Positions 46,250 to 58,195 are shown, counted from the stretch's first letter. The stretch: DNA of 64,000 bases from Paramarasmius palmivorus (GCA_037176845.1 JAYKXP010000019.1:372001-436000), one strand, 5' to 3'. The notes: generated by a model from the letters alone, not told the origin. Made by a program: numbers and translations.

Positions 46250-46672
46250 AGGAGTGTCAATGATACGAGCTTGCTTGCGCAATCGTACATTTATTTGTAT
46301 TTTCTTGGTACATAAAGACATCTTGACATTAGATCGGTAGGCTTTGTTCTCGAATGATCCTTCTTTGGTGGCAACCAGTGGCGCTCAAGTGATGAAGCGC
46401 TAATCGTACTTAACAGTGACGTGCTCGGCAACTCTAGGGCGATTGCAAAAGCAGGAAATTGTACCCATATTCGCAAGGATCATCCTCGGACACGCTGCGA
46501 CGAGCTTTTGGAACAGGCAAAGCCTTCGTTGAAAGATAACAGCGTGCGGCAAGGTATGGGGAATGTCACCGTTGAGAATAGGGCTGGAATTTTCTCCCTG
46601 CAAGCCTCTTCGAACGACGAGGGGCAACTTCGAAAGCTCTGATGTAGAAATCAAAAAAGGAACGCATTAGTA
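46250..46672. other. Intergenic between convergent small genes
   Basis: About 420 bp. A plus frame at 46421-46642 begins at a non-ATG codon and has no motif. No gene is called. Confidence 0.45.
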
Positions 46673-47043
46673 TCACAGTGAGAAGGCCATCAAAATGCCT
46701 GTCACTTGCTTTTTGTCAGCATCATCCTTCTTGATCCTCGGACAACTTGAGGTCGTTTTGATTTTGCTGTTGGTACTGGAAACTGGAGATTGCAGCTGAT
46801 CTTCGAGTTCCTTCCGAGCCTCTACGGACCGAGAGGCTTCCGCTTGTGCTCTGGCGATTGTCACCTCATAATGGATCTGGCTGGCTACGAGCATCAGCTC
46901 GTCGGAGACTGGTGCACGACAAAATTCTGGGTATGGGTACCTTCGAAAAGCATCGGCATCAGTCGAAGCAGCGGGACGAAGAGAATCACGCACCCATCAC
47001 CACGATAATAGCCCAGTCGAGGAGGAAAAGTTTGACGGTCCAT
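46673..47043 (-). CDS. Unrecognised small protein, CRAPVSDELM family, copy 2
   Basis: Two exons, 47043-46994 and 46940-46673, with a 53-nt GTGCGT intron, give 105 residues starting MDRQTFPPRLGYYRGDG. The block PYPEFCRAPVSDELMLVASQI matches copy 1 (43963-44456) closely. After it comes a charged helical part (RAQAEASRSVEARKELEDQL) and a Lys/Asp-rich tail. The whole is hydrophilic with no signal peptide or membrane segment. Similar length, a matching intron position and the shared block make this a real paralog. I do not recognise the family. A role linked to the Cys-rich protein between the copies is only a guess from position. Confidence 0.6.
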
Positions 47044-47752
47044 ATATAGGAAGTTGTAGTGTGCTGTCGAGCGTCGCTTTTGTGTGGTGTGATGTAGCTG
47101 CGGGACTAGAGCTTAGTCCTCTGTGGGTGTGTCTGAATGGAATGGTTCACAAGAATACCATAGAACTGACCTTAAGTAGTCCCCCGAGCTATAGTGAATG
47201 GGCCATGAGCGCTTCCAGAGGCGTGCTGTAGTTTCCGGAAGGGAAGAATCATCAATGATCTTCACACTGCAGGTTTACGGTATGACAACATACGAACCTG
47301 ATCGGGACTTCAGAGTTTTTGAGGGATCCTGGTAGAGCGGCAGTTCGCCCTTCCCTAAATTCAAAACGATGTAGTGTATGTGGCATATACTACTTGGAAC
47401 CAGGAGCTCACTGCTAGCTTTTCTCGTTCATGCGGAGTTTCGATTCCGATTATATATGGGCTGAAGTACCAGGAGAAACCGAGAGACTCCGAGTCCATTT
47501 GACGCGCGCCTAGGCAACAACGCTGTAGCCCCCGTGATGGCACTGGACAGCGACCTACAGTGGTGTCTGCTGTTTTTCATGTTGGAACGCTTAGCAATGA
47601 CGGTTTGGAAAACAACGCCACGTATATAGCAGAATGGCGATGCCACCACGCAAAATAGTGACAATCAAATCTCTTGTGCGACTTTTTGTCTCTCCATGTA
47701 TGACAGTCCTTGTGTAGCACCATAGATAGTAAAAGGAATCTCTGTAGTGCAT
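47044..47752. other. Intergenic
   Basis: About 710 bp, upstream of CRAPVSDELM copy 2 and downstream of the GH31 gene. Minus frames at 47361-47664 lack motifs. No gene is called. Confidence 0.5.
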
Positions 47753-50700
47753 CTAGACGGAGCCACTGAAAATGTCATCTTTCGATCCCACGTAGAAGAC
47801 AGGGATAGCATCCAGAGGAGCACTGACGCTCACGACACTTCCTCCGGGTCCGAAGTCCTCGTCCGTCCACCTAAACGACGCAGAATCAACCAGAAGGCCC
47901 GAGAGTATATGTAGCGCAAACGTACCAATGCTTCCACGTCGCGCCAGGGACCCCAAGCTTGTCATTTAAAATCGGGAGGTAAACCTCCTTGGTGGTAGCA
48001 CCTAGTTCACCAACTGGTGCAATTAAGAGGCGCTGACCTAGAAGAAAAATTCTCAGCGAGCCGAAGAATCTGGACATGTAAGTATAAGCATACCGAGCAT
48101 GAACTGGTGGATTACAGCAGGGTCATTGGACTGCGTTGCATTCGAAACGAAGGGGTCTGATGAGAAGTCGTAGTAAAGCGGTCGCATAATGGTTTTTCCG
48201 GTGGCTTGAAGGTCCTGGAAGAGCTTCTTGACGTAGGGAATGAGTTGGTAACGGAGCGCGATATACTATTCTGTCGTTAGTATGATTTTTGTATGTCGAA
48301 GTGTAGGAATAACCTTTTTTGCGATGACGAAATTGTCATCTCCGTAGGCCCAAGGCTAATTAAAGACATCAACATTGTCCTAAAGAGAGCTACCCAACAT
48401 AGACATACCTCATTTGGGCATGGGTTGGCGACGGGCAAGTCGCTCGTCGTCGGTAGGTTGCAAGAACGAGTTCTGGTGAAACATAAATGACGTTAAACCG
48501 TCTATAGTGGCACCTGGAACATACCCATGCACTCGCATCTAGCGGGATGAGTAAGAACAAGGGTTAAGATAAAAAGTCAAGGAGACCTACGAAAGGCAAG
48601 AATGTCCCCATTCCCAGCCACCGCACAAATAGTTCCTTTCCCTACCCCAAAGTATCGTCAGCACGTAGACTCAGACCAGCCGTCTAGACGCACCTCATCT
48701 GTATCTATATTCAACCCAGAAAATCCACCAATGTCCAATGTCCAGGCTGAGATACCCGATGCTGCAACCGAGACCCCAGCAGTGACCTGCTGAAGAAGTA
48801 CGTCAAACCTCGATTCTGTGTCTCCGCTCCACATGTACGAGCAGAACCTCTGACCACCAACGAATGTTGATCGGGTAAGAGATAGGTATTCGCACGATGT
48901 CGGTAACTCGAAGGACGAGTCAGGTTTGGTGAGGTTTTGGAACCCTTCCTCAATAGCTTGCTGGTGGAACCACGGATACATCTTCCCAGAGGCGGACTGA
49001 GTACCCACAAAATACTGCGTGAAGGTACGCGAGTATGGAATGCCTCGTATTTGATTTTGACCATCTGCACATATCACATCAGCCACGGGGCTTTTTACAC
49101 GAGCAGCGAGTGCTACACTTACTGTTCAAGAAGGGCTCGCCAAGGGTTCCACCTGTGAAGAACTCCGTGTCATAAAGATGGTAATTGTAAACCTGATCAG
49201 CATCATACCGTCGGCTTGATCGATCCAAAAGTTGTGAATTCCTTTTGAGAAGTAGCTATCGTTGAGCCGTTTCCCTGTGAGGAAAGAGGTAAGTGCCGAT
49301 TCGCCTCTGAATCAGGATGAAACCTACATAGGAATTGGCGAGCTTCGGGGTTTGTTGAGTCGACTGTGTATCTGCTTGTCAGAGTCCAGTTGCAAAATAG
49401 AGATACCGAGCACGAACCAAGTCGCGTATACGCTCCAGCGAACGAGTCTTGTATCCCAGTTCCGTCCCTTGTCGTTGCCAAAAGACCTTGCTGCTGCAGA
49501 GCAAGATAGTTCACCGACTTGTCTTCGACACTGGGCCAAAGCGAAACCATCATCTCCGCTCCAGTCAGATCCTTGACGCGTTTCGCCATACCGGCGGGAT
49601 CAGGCCACACCGAGTCATCAAATGACCAGTCGCCTTGGAATTTCCACGCGAAGAAGTCTACGGTAAAGCATATGGCATCATCACGAGAAAGCAGGATCAG
49701 ATAATGAAGACCAACCGACAACAATAAGGGAAACGTTGACTTGCTCGTCATGGAAGCGTTGCGCGAGGTCCTCGATTTGTGTCTGGTTGTAATAACGCAG
49801 CTTCGATTGTTGATATCCGAGCATGAAGTCGGGTGGTGTGGGTTGACGACCTGTGACTGCAGTGAACTGCTGTTGAAGTGCATCATAATCCCCGGGTGGT
49901 GCGGTGGTTCTGTGGCAGAACGGATACTCCGTCAGCTCCATATTTAGACAAGGGAAATTACGATGTCAGGAGACTTACATCCAGTAGTCTACGACAGTAG
50001 CTTCATCAGCCACAAATCGCGTTCGTTGATGCCCAAATTCTGCGAATACGTCTAGCCGTAAAGAAATAAACGAAGTCGTTCGGACCCACCGATACGACCC
50101 TGGCTGGGCATATTAAAGTAATGGAGGTATCCCTAACATCAGAGTTCGCATCAGAAACGAAGAAAAAATGACAAGATGTGTATCTCCTAACCTTGTTTGA
50201 CATGTACACCGGAAGTGTCACCTGCGAGTTGAAGTTCATCAGGTCCACCACTTGGCCTTTCTTATTTACAGAATTGTCCTTGCAGCATGCCTGCTGACCG
50301 GTGCCGTAGAGTTGCTCATCTTCCTCTGAGCTGAAGGAAAACCATGCCTCAAAGCTGCTGCTTCGAAAGTCTTGGAAATAGAACCGGGGGAGAAGTGTTT
50401 TGGTGTCAACGTATTCGCCAGTGAGAAGTGTTGTGGAGCCATCGGGTTCGACGCGATGGAAAGAGATGGTGCCGTTTTCTATGTTGGCAACCATGTCTCC
50501 GTTCCGGATGGTAAAGCTGGATTGATATGGAAGGGTTGTATCGTGATTCAGACCTTGGTTGCCTCCTGGTCCTTCAAGAGGTGGGTCAATGAGAGCTGAC
50601 CACTCGTTGCCTGTGGGATCGCGCATGATAGAGGCCCGGACGCGAAACGCATGGTTTCCGAAAGGCTGTAGCTCTCTCAGTCGCTGTACGGATAGTCAAT

Positions 50701-50895
50701 AAATGTGTTGCGTACCTGGATATATACCCGTTCATACCCATTCTGAAGCTTCACTCCGGTGGAATTGGGTTGGAAATAGTCGGTAGAAGCTGCCGTGGCA
50801 GAGTTCGCAAACGCAAACAGATTCGCGACTGCTGCAGTCCCCCAAAGCATCAGGGCCTTCATTGTGTGGGGTGTGACGGAGAAGTAGAAATCCAT
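47753..50895 (-). CDS. Secreted GH31 glycosidase (alpha-xylosidase/glucosidase-like)
   Basis: The start at 50895 gives MDFYFSVTPHT; a second in-frame ATG at 50862 gives MKALMLWGTAAVANLFAFANS, a better signal peptide, and may be the true start. The order of conserved pieces is that of GH31: EQLYGTGQQ (about 50315), PPDFMLGYQQSKLRYYNQTQI (about 49830), VNVSLIVVDFFAWK, MVSLWPSVEDKS, HNFWIDQADG (nucleophile region, about 49215), RFCSYMWSGDTESRFDVL (acid/base region, about 48840) and RLLIAPVGELGATTKEVYLP (about 48020). It ends KDDIFSGSV. The usual W-x-D-M-N-E nucleophile motif is replaced by WIDQAD followed by a Gly-Gly-Thr turn, so the nucleophile is probably the first Asp. GH31 members release alpha-linked xylose or glucose from plant polymers or oligosaccharides; which one is unclear. 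Many short introns are present. Confidence 0.87.
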
Positions 50896-52280
50896 TGCTC
50901 AACAGGTGTTTTTAAGCCTGCGGGAGAATCCTCGGTCCTGTGACGATGGAAGAAGACAATATTTAGAACTGTGCAAGAGAGCAGGTTGGATTACATACAA
51001 ATTGAAAAGAATGCATGACGAAGTGGCCGGGTGGTTTGACAGTGGAAGCGCAAGCTTCTCAGGTCCACTCAACCCTGCGATTGCCCTGCTATTTGTCTGC
51101 GATGCCATCCAGTTCATCGTCTTGAACTCTGAAGTCCCTCTCTTTCTTGAGGGAAAGAAGTTTTCAATGGGTATCCGCGAACCAAGAATGAAGCTTAATG
51201 AAGGGCGAGCCGTGGTCTAGGGCGTCGTCGATGTCGATGAGGTGCGTGGAAGGAAGCTTTCCGGACCGTCGGGGCTTCTCGGGACGGTGCGTCACAGTGT
51301 CACGGCGCTTACCTTCTATCCCTCTTGCAGAGCCATGCACTCGCCACGCAAGCTCAACTCGATTTGCCAGTTCCTGATAATTTAACTCTTCTTGCCAAGT
51401 ACCGACGAAACAAGGGGTACGGGTATTCAGAAATTGGCTTCCATCCTGTGAGCACGCTCTTGGATATTAGCCAACTCAGGGACCTAAAAGAGAAAGAATG
51501 TTTTGAACAGGACCACGCGAACTGAGTGAGTGGACCTCAGCTCGAATAGATTCTCGATCTCTCTAATACTCAAAATCACAGCACATCACCTCAAGACTTC
51601 AGGAGACGGAAGAATGCAACGGGAACGTGACGGACAGAAAGCAAAATAGCGATTGTTCTGGAAACAATGAACGGTTCATATTTCAAGCCAAGTCTAGGAG
51701 CCCACGGAAAGCGAGTGTACATAGACGTCTCCATCATGAGGAAGTTGAAGCTATACCGGGGAAAAGCCTTCGCATTCGGATCCGGATGACTCTCGTGCCT
51801 GGTAATTGAGTCATTTTATACCGTTTCCCTGTCCTGAATGTCCTCAACAGCCCTTCAGAGTATTGTTCCTTACGCGATGTAGATTGCACGGTGCTCATCT
51901 GAACGGGACATCCATAAAGCTCGGAAAATCTAACAAGCTTCGAAGCCGAATAGCGCATGGTATGTACATGCCAATGTTTCAATTTATGTTACTACTATCA
52001 CTTTTCATGCTTATCTAGACCATTCCTCCCTTATTTCCAGCCTATAAGTCTGAAGATGAATTCATCAGACTCCCGTTTGGCTTTAGATGCGAGCTCGATT
52101 ATGTCGTGCCGTGCGGTCCGCTTCCAACACTTCTATACCCCATCATCCGAATCTATCTCGATGTTCCTCTGCAAATTCACCACTCAGAGCCTTTCGTGTC
52201 GAGATATAGCCAAGTGCAGAGTACTTAAGCTCAGCATTGAGCTGCCAACAGACAACCTGACCCCTCTTCGTCTTACAATT
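50896..52280. other. Intergenic between divergent GH31 and pectate lyase genes
   Basis: About 1.4 kb shared upstream region of two secreted plant-polysaccharide enzymes. Plus frames at 50906-51220 and 51325-51525 start at non-ATG codons and lack motifs. A TATAAG at 52043-52048 lies over 230 bp before the pectate lyase ATG, too far to assign. No gene is supported. Confidence 0.5.
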
Positions 52281-53657
52281 ATGAAGTGGCTCATTTCCGT
52301 CGTTACTTTCATCGCCCTTCAATGTGTCATGGTATGTCTTCTTCTCCTAAAAGCTAGACGCGTTATTGATTTCTCTGCTCACGCAGGCGTCTCCTCTAGA
52401 GAAGCGCGCATCCGTCAACGATGTCGCTACTATTGGGTATGCAACGCTTAACGGCGGGTAGGCAAACTCATCATATCATTCAGGTCAACGTTTGACTGAC
52501 TTGTCTTTAGAACTTCTGGTGGCTCCGGAGGTACCTCCACTACCGTCACATCCCTCTCTGCTCTCACAAACGCGGTTGCCGGAGATGCAAAGAAGGTTGT
52601 CATTATCTCAGGTAAATCGCATCTACCGAGTGTACATTTCCAGTTATATGTAATATTAACTGCTCTCGAAGGTACCATCAGCGGGGACGCAGCCGTGAAG
52701 GTTGGCCCTAACACCACCGTCGTCGGCCAAAAGGGCTCGTCACTCGTTGGAGTCGGTTTGCGCGTTATTGACGCGTCGAATGTGATCATCAGAAACGTCA
52801 AGATCTCAAAGGTTCTCGCCGACACGGGAGATGCTATTGGCATTCAGTCGGCCTCGCAGGTCTGGATTGATCATGTTGACCTGTCCAGTGATCTCGACCA
52901 TGACAAGGTATGTGTTCATGTATAAGCAAATCGCGTTTTGACCAACTGCTTTTGAATGCTACAGGACTAGTAAGTGTCGACATCTACCGAAAGAGCTGTC
53001 GTACTCACTGCGAAGTAGCTATGATGGGCTTCTTGATATCACTCATGGCGCGACCGGTGTCACCGTTTCTAACAGCAAGTTCTACAATCACTATAAGGTA
53101 TAGCTTTTACGACTCCACTGGCCGGCGTCTAAACGAGCTCTTAGGCATCGCTCGTTGGACACTCGGATAGCAACTACGAAGAGGACGTAGCGATCACTGT
53201 CACGTATGTCGGCAACTACTGGTCCAACATCGGCTCTCGTACGCCTTCGTTCCGCTTTGGTGAGTCATATGTACATGCTGAAGATTGCGCTGTACTAACT
53301 GAATGGATCCGAAACTGAAGGGCATGGTCACATTTTCAACAGCTTCTTTGAGAGCAACAGTGACGGCATTAACGCCCGCGCCGAATCCCAACTCTTGGTC
53401 GAAAACAACGTTTGGACAGGTCAGTGAACATTGCCATGTCTCATGCATGCCCACTCATAAGCCTCGTAGGATCTAAGAAGGCCTTGTACTCTACGACTGG
53501 AGGTGCCGCGGTCGCAAATGGAAACGAGTTTGGTGGTGCAGAGAACAGTGCCCAGACCGGTACCTTCACTACTGCACCGTACAGCTACACCCTTCTCCCA
53601 ACCTCTAACGTCAAAGACTTTGTCAAATCAAACGCAGGCCAGACCTTGGATTTCTAG
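52281..53657 (+). CDS. Secreted pectate lyase, polysaccharide lyase family 1
   Basis: A signal peptide (MKWLISVVTFIALQCVMA) is followed by SPLEKR, a likely Kex2 processing site. Exon 1 is 52281-52331 and exon 2 52387-52457. The PL1 right-handed beta-helix fold shows in KVVIISGTISGDAAVKVGPN, VVGQKGSSLVGVGLRV, NVIIRNVKIS, VWIDHVDLSSDLDHDKDYYDG, VTVSNSKFYNHYKASLVGHSD and RTPSFRFGHGHIFNSFF. The Asp-rich HVDLSSDLDHD stretch binds calcium, and an Arg in the R-x-P-x-x-R-F-G block is the catalytic base in this family. It cleaves demethylated pectin by beta-elimination outside the cell. A 5-nt exon (GACTA, 52965-52969) sits between two introns and is needed to join DHDK to YYDG in frame. The protein ends SNAGQTLDF; the total is about 315 residues. 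Confidence 0.92.
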
Positions 53658-53824
53658 AGGTTATGATCCACTTCAAGTAGATCTACATGTTGGCTATTGA
53701 AAGCGGTTAAAAATACACATAAGACATTACAAAATTCCCCCGAATTCCACTTTTGAATGACCCCAAGATTAAAAGAAAGGAAAGCAAAGGAGGGTTAATT
53801 GGGCCATGCAACTGGATGAAATGG

Positions 53825-55404
53825 TCAGATTGTCTTCGGATAACTTGTATGAGGTCGCGTACCATATGATTGTTTAGAAGTAATCCCGGAGCTTCCCTGG
53901 CGACTGTGGTAAGACGAAGGGGAAAGAGGGATGCCACCGGCTGTATTAACATTTCTAGAGGCCACTTCACGAATATGAAGAACAATATGACTGGTAAGGA
54001 TCGAATGAATGACTCGTTCAAGGCTGGCGGGTGCCATGAGATTCGACGGATGCATGCAAGAAGAAGGGGTACATACGAAGCCATGACGTGCACCATGTCG
54101 CGCTATTGAGCTTGTAAGCTTCACGCTAGTAATTACCTGGTGAAGAACGACATACCGGCAGAGTGAGGCAGACAACGACGTTGGTAACCGAGAATACTAC
54201 ATGCTGGTCAGCGATATGAGTGGCACAGAACATAGCACTCACAGAATAGATAAGAATAGTATATTATGCCTGCACCGTGTCTGTCAGCGCTCAGAAATGT
54301 GAAAGTGAGGTAAGTTTGCGCACCATCCTGATATACCGCTTTCAGAATTTCAGAGCGACCACCGGCGCGATCTGCGACCTGTCGGTTCACGGCCGTAAAC
54401 GGAGACAAACATGTACACTCACATGCTTTAAACCCTGGTATCGCAATCAATACTAGAGCGCCTGTCGTGTTTCTCGGGTTCAGAGATCTTTCATGGGTCC
54501 TTCAACAAGGACTGACCAGTATCGAAAACCATCATCATAACCCAACACATGTAAATGATATTGGAACCGCCAGCTACGAAACAGCCTCGTTGGTCACGAA
54601 TGGGATGGCTTACAACTGTATTGAGAGAATCAAACAAAGAAATCGACGAGGCAGTAAGTGTAAACGTACACTCTAAAGAATTCAGCCATTCATTGAGGAA
54701 GTAGAAACCCGGGATCCAGCATCCGAGAAGGAAGACCGTGAGCAATGCAGTAATTATTTTGCTGTTCCTCCAGACGGCGAGTATACGGAAACTGAGAACA
54801 ACTACCAAGAAAAATCAATTGTCTGTAGGATTCATCGGGAATGAAACATACGTTCGGATATCACTATGCCTCCAATAAAGCACCCTAAAAGATTGGATCA
54901 TCAGACGCTGGGCTATGATTGCTGATTGCCAAACAGGCTCACATCCTGCTATACGTGCATCCGTAAAGCAAGCTTCTGGGCTTATCCGAGATGCGAAGTT
55001 GTCTGAAACATTCGTGTCAGTAATACTCAGATCTTCATTCCAGTACAAGACACCCACGATGAAGCATGACACCAGCGGTATCGAAGAGCGGAAGGTACCT
55101 CTGGATCAGGTAGAGAACCTTGAAAATCGACCACCTCGCCTGCCAGATGTGTTGTATCTCCGTGTCGAGGTTGAGGAGGATGTCGTAGACCACTAGACAG
55201 GAGCTGACCACTGACATTTGGGGTCAAAAGACAGACTCGGACAAAGAAGCTAAAATCAATACCATCGATGTGCTAAGAAAGACAATGAGCTGAGAATGTA
55301 TTTGTGTGGATGTTTGGGATTAAACTCACCGCAGCCACCCTTTGGTGTTGAACAGCAACTACTATAGCCTTCTGGAGCAGCCCAAGCAGACCGCCTTCCG
55401 ACAT
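53825..55404 (-). CDS. DUF6533 membrane protein (possible 5' defect)
   Basis: The DUF6533 signature is clear: VVSSCLVVYDILLNLDTEIQHIW (about 55205) followed by KVLYLIQRYLPLFDT. Then come RISPEACFTDARIAG, FRILAVWRNSKIITALLTV, GCFVAGGSNIIYMCWVMMM, ILKAVYQDG, IIYYSYLF and a C-terminal VIHSILTSHIVLHIREVAS. This gives about seven membrane helices in the usual order of this Agaricomycete family, which resembles 7TM receptors but has no known function. The likely start at 55404 (MSEGGLLGLLQKAIVVAVQ) leads to a good GTGAGT donor in phase 0. The acceptors before VVSSC need phase 1 or 2, and the frame above it carries a stop. Either the first exon differs or the gene is damaged there. The 3' end lies 168 bp beyond the pectate lyase stop. 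Confidence 0.7.
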
Positions 55405-57463
55405 TGTTTCGCAGGGAAAGCAGACAAACCGTACAAGAGGTGGTACCAGCCCACGAGACCGAGGGAAGGATGTAACCGGCGGTTCCCCTGGAGAGTAGCA
55501 ATTATTTAAGAACTTTTAAGAACCTGAAATGTGGATCGCGTGGCTCGAAATGTCAAGTACTCCGTGATATTCTTTTTGGATTTTCTGTCAAATATCATCA
55601 GGTCCGGAAGGAATTCAGGAAGCTAAGAGGAACCTACTTACTGATATAGCCTATTCTCCATCAAATTGACGACAAGCAGCTGTCTCTAGCTACCGGAGGA
55701 CGATGCCATAGATACGAAGCATGTTCTTGCCCAAAGGCGAAGTCGGAGTGCAGCATTAGTTGACGCAGCGGAAGTGATCAGAGTCCCTTTGTTCGAGTAC
55801 TTTCCTGTGCCTATACAGAAAACTACGAACAACATTTGGACTATATGACACTTTATCGATGTGTGAACCGTGCATGCGGGCGTGGTTGTAAAGCATATGG
55901 GAGTTGGGCTCTCGGAGCCAAACGTAAATGGAGTTAAGATTAGTTCCGGCTCTTCTGTATTTCCTGAAGACTCAGCGCTCGGAATTTGTCACTGTTAAAG
56001 ACTTTGATACATCAGTGGTCTAATAGTAATATAGAAGAAAAGAGGCAGGAACATACACTAACGTACGCGTAGAAGTGGTGGCATATCTTCTCGACGAAGT
56101 CGTACGATAGGTGCTTGAGGGAACGGTCGATGTGCCAATTAGATGACTTAGAGGAGCGACAGAGGTGAATGTTCTCGGTCTACTCGGGACAAAATTTGTC
56201 AGTCCTGGCAGCTGTCTGGCGCCACAGCGCCGTCTATGTGCCTCAAGGGTCAAAGCCGTAGTTGAACGGTATTCGTAACGAGGGGCAGGAGATCAAACGA
56301 CCGGCAAACTATCATCTTGTACAACCTCGCAAAGTCGCATAAATCGAGGAGATAACGGTCTATTCCAGAGATGGATCGATAGGAATACGCTTGGAAGTAG
56401 ATAACCATGAACTTCGAGGTATGCTTCTTGGTGAACCTATCCGTGTGAGACGGTTTAATCAGCGATACTAGTGTATTTCCGATCATCGTCTTTAGATTCG
56501 TCCAAGGCGACATTCTGATTCGTTGGAAATACAAAATTGTTCCTTGTGCAATCCGCGTGATCCTGCCCAGTGATGTGTTTCAAGCAGGGAGATACCCGGA
56601 GCCGGTAATAGTACCTGTAGGCAACCGACTGCAACCGAGAATACCCAAAAAAACACTACCACCCAAAGGTCGTCTGACAGTTATCCTGTGGTGGAGAATC
56701 AGGTTTCTGAGTGATGCTGGAAGCCGGGTCGAACATCGAATGGTTTCGTCCATGCGTACATGGCGTTCATGTGAGGAAGAAGCTAAGATGTATCTTGTGG
56801 ACTGTGCTGTTCATCGACGATCCTATGCAAAATTGAGAGTCTTCGCGATTTGAATGTTGTGCGTTGAGAGTCCGCCGGTAAATGTTGTGCGATGATTCTA
56901 CGAAGGGTATTCAGGCGCAAGCTCCATCATGATAATAGCCATGTTCCGCACGCACCTGACAGTTGTGCAGTATTCCAAGGTTCCTCTCCCGATAATCACA
57001 GGGTTGATTGAACTACGTGGAAAGTCTCGGTCATGCCCACAAATAATCCCATTGAAAAGTAGAACTTGCTTTTGCTGAACGAAATTTACTGTAGCGATCA
57101 GGCCTGTCGTCCTGAAGAAGTCGATGTTTCAAGGCAAGAGCCGGCGATCAAATTTATTCCCGTTCGGATCCCGCTTACTTACACGCTCGCCTCGAGGTTC
57201 GAACTGTCCTACTGCGAACATGGCGCAATTACTACAATCCCACAGACATTCTGGCCACACGAGTATCCATATCGTAACGGATTGAAAGAAACTACAATTC
57301 AATTGGTGGGTACGGAGAAGGACATGACAGAGAAAGTTAAGAATAATGATAAATAGGTTGTTTTCTATAGCACAGCGGGATAAGTTACACTGACAGTTCT
57401 ACGGGCGAAACGTTGAGCATTCAAATTCAGGAGAGAGGGGGAAGCTCACAATTAATAGTCAAC
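55405..57463. other. Intergenic, no supported gene
   Basis: About 2.1 kb. Frames of 70-98 codons (for example 56250-56534 minus, 56557-56853 plus, 57066-57356 plus) carry no motif and do not join. No repeat was noticed. Confidence 0.5.
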
Positions 57464-58092
57464 TTAGTTGCCATTTCCTTGCTCGCCCTTGTTTCCACCT
57501 GTATGAGGACGGTGGCCGTGATGGGGATCCCAAGTAGGTCGGGATTCAGGGGGCCAGGAAGTAGGCCAACCTGTGGGTCGTCCACCACCACCGGAAGATG
57601 GCTGACCAGTTGGTTCACCAATTGGAGCGGAACCAGACGCTGAACCGGAAGGAGAACCTGTAGGTTCACCACCCCCACTCGAAGGGATGCCAGTGGGCTC
57701 TCCGTTACCACTGGATGGAACGCCTGTCGGTGGAGCACTGGAAGGCTCGTCGCTTCCACTTGATGGGACACTGGTTGATGGTGCGCTGCTAGGCTCTCCG
57801 CCTCCACTTGATGGGATTCCGGTTGGAGGTGCACTGGACGGCTCACTACCTCCGCTGGACGTTACACCAGTAGGTTGTCCGGTGCTCCCGGAGGAGGCGG
57901 CACTAGAGCTGATGCCTATCGAGCTGGATTGGCTGATGGAATTGCTCTCGGATACTGGGACATCATCACGAGGAAGCTGTAATTGCGTAGTAAGCAACAG
58001 GCGGCCATGATGAAGCAAGGTAGACTCACCACTACTGCAGACGCAACGGCAGCAAGTACGAGAGTGAACAAAGCAGGCGAGAACGTCTTCAT
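57464..58092 (-). CDS. Secreted Ser/Gly/Pro tandem-repeat protein
   Basis: Two exons, 58092-58030 and 57976-57464, give 191 residues. Exon 1 is a clean signal peptide (MKTFSPALFTLVLAAVASA). The mature part starts LPRDDVPVSES and is almost wholly low-complexity: a Ser-rich stretch, then repeats of the type SSGGGEPSSAPPTGIP (three of 16 residues, then shorter 11-residue ones). A Pro/Trp/His tail follows (PTGWPTSWPPESRPTWDP, then HHGHRPHTGG). Ser/Thr/Pro density suggests heavy O-mannosylation, as in cell-wall or adhesive mucin-like proteins. There is no GPI-anchor signal or C-terminal hydrophobic end, so it is probably released or held in the wall by other means. The TATA box lies about 100 bp upstream. 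No enzyme domain is present. Function is unknown; the His-rich end could bind metal, which is a guess. Confidence 0.78.
57660..57875 (-). repeat. Coding minisatellite of 48-nt units
   Basis: Three 48-nt units plus shorter 33-nt variants are seen at 57660-57875 inside the secreted repeat protein gene. Unit starts are recognisable by a CCACTTGATGGGA or close variant. All unit lengths are multiples of three, so copy-number change keeps the frame. Confidence 0.7.
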
Positions 58093-58187
58093 TGTGTTTA
58101 TATAGGATTCGGATGATAGAGCTCAAGGTTGTGAGATAGCAGATAGAAGATGGAAGCTTGATGTAGAACAACCAGCCCTTTCCTTCG

Positions 58188-58195
58188 TTTTTATA
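58188..58195 (-). promoter_or_regulatory. TATA box of the repeat protein gene
   Basis: TATAAAAA on the minus strand about 100 bp upstream of the ATG at 58092. Assigned by consensus match and position. Confidence 0.55.

Noticed and set aside
50906..51220. Plus-strand frame of 104 codons upstream of GH31
   Set aside because: It starts at a non-ATG codon, has no motif and lies in the divergent promoter region.
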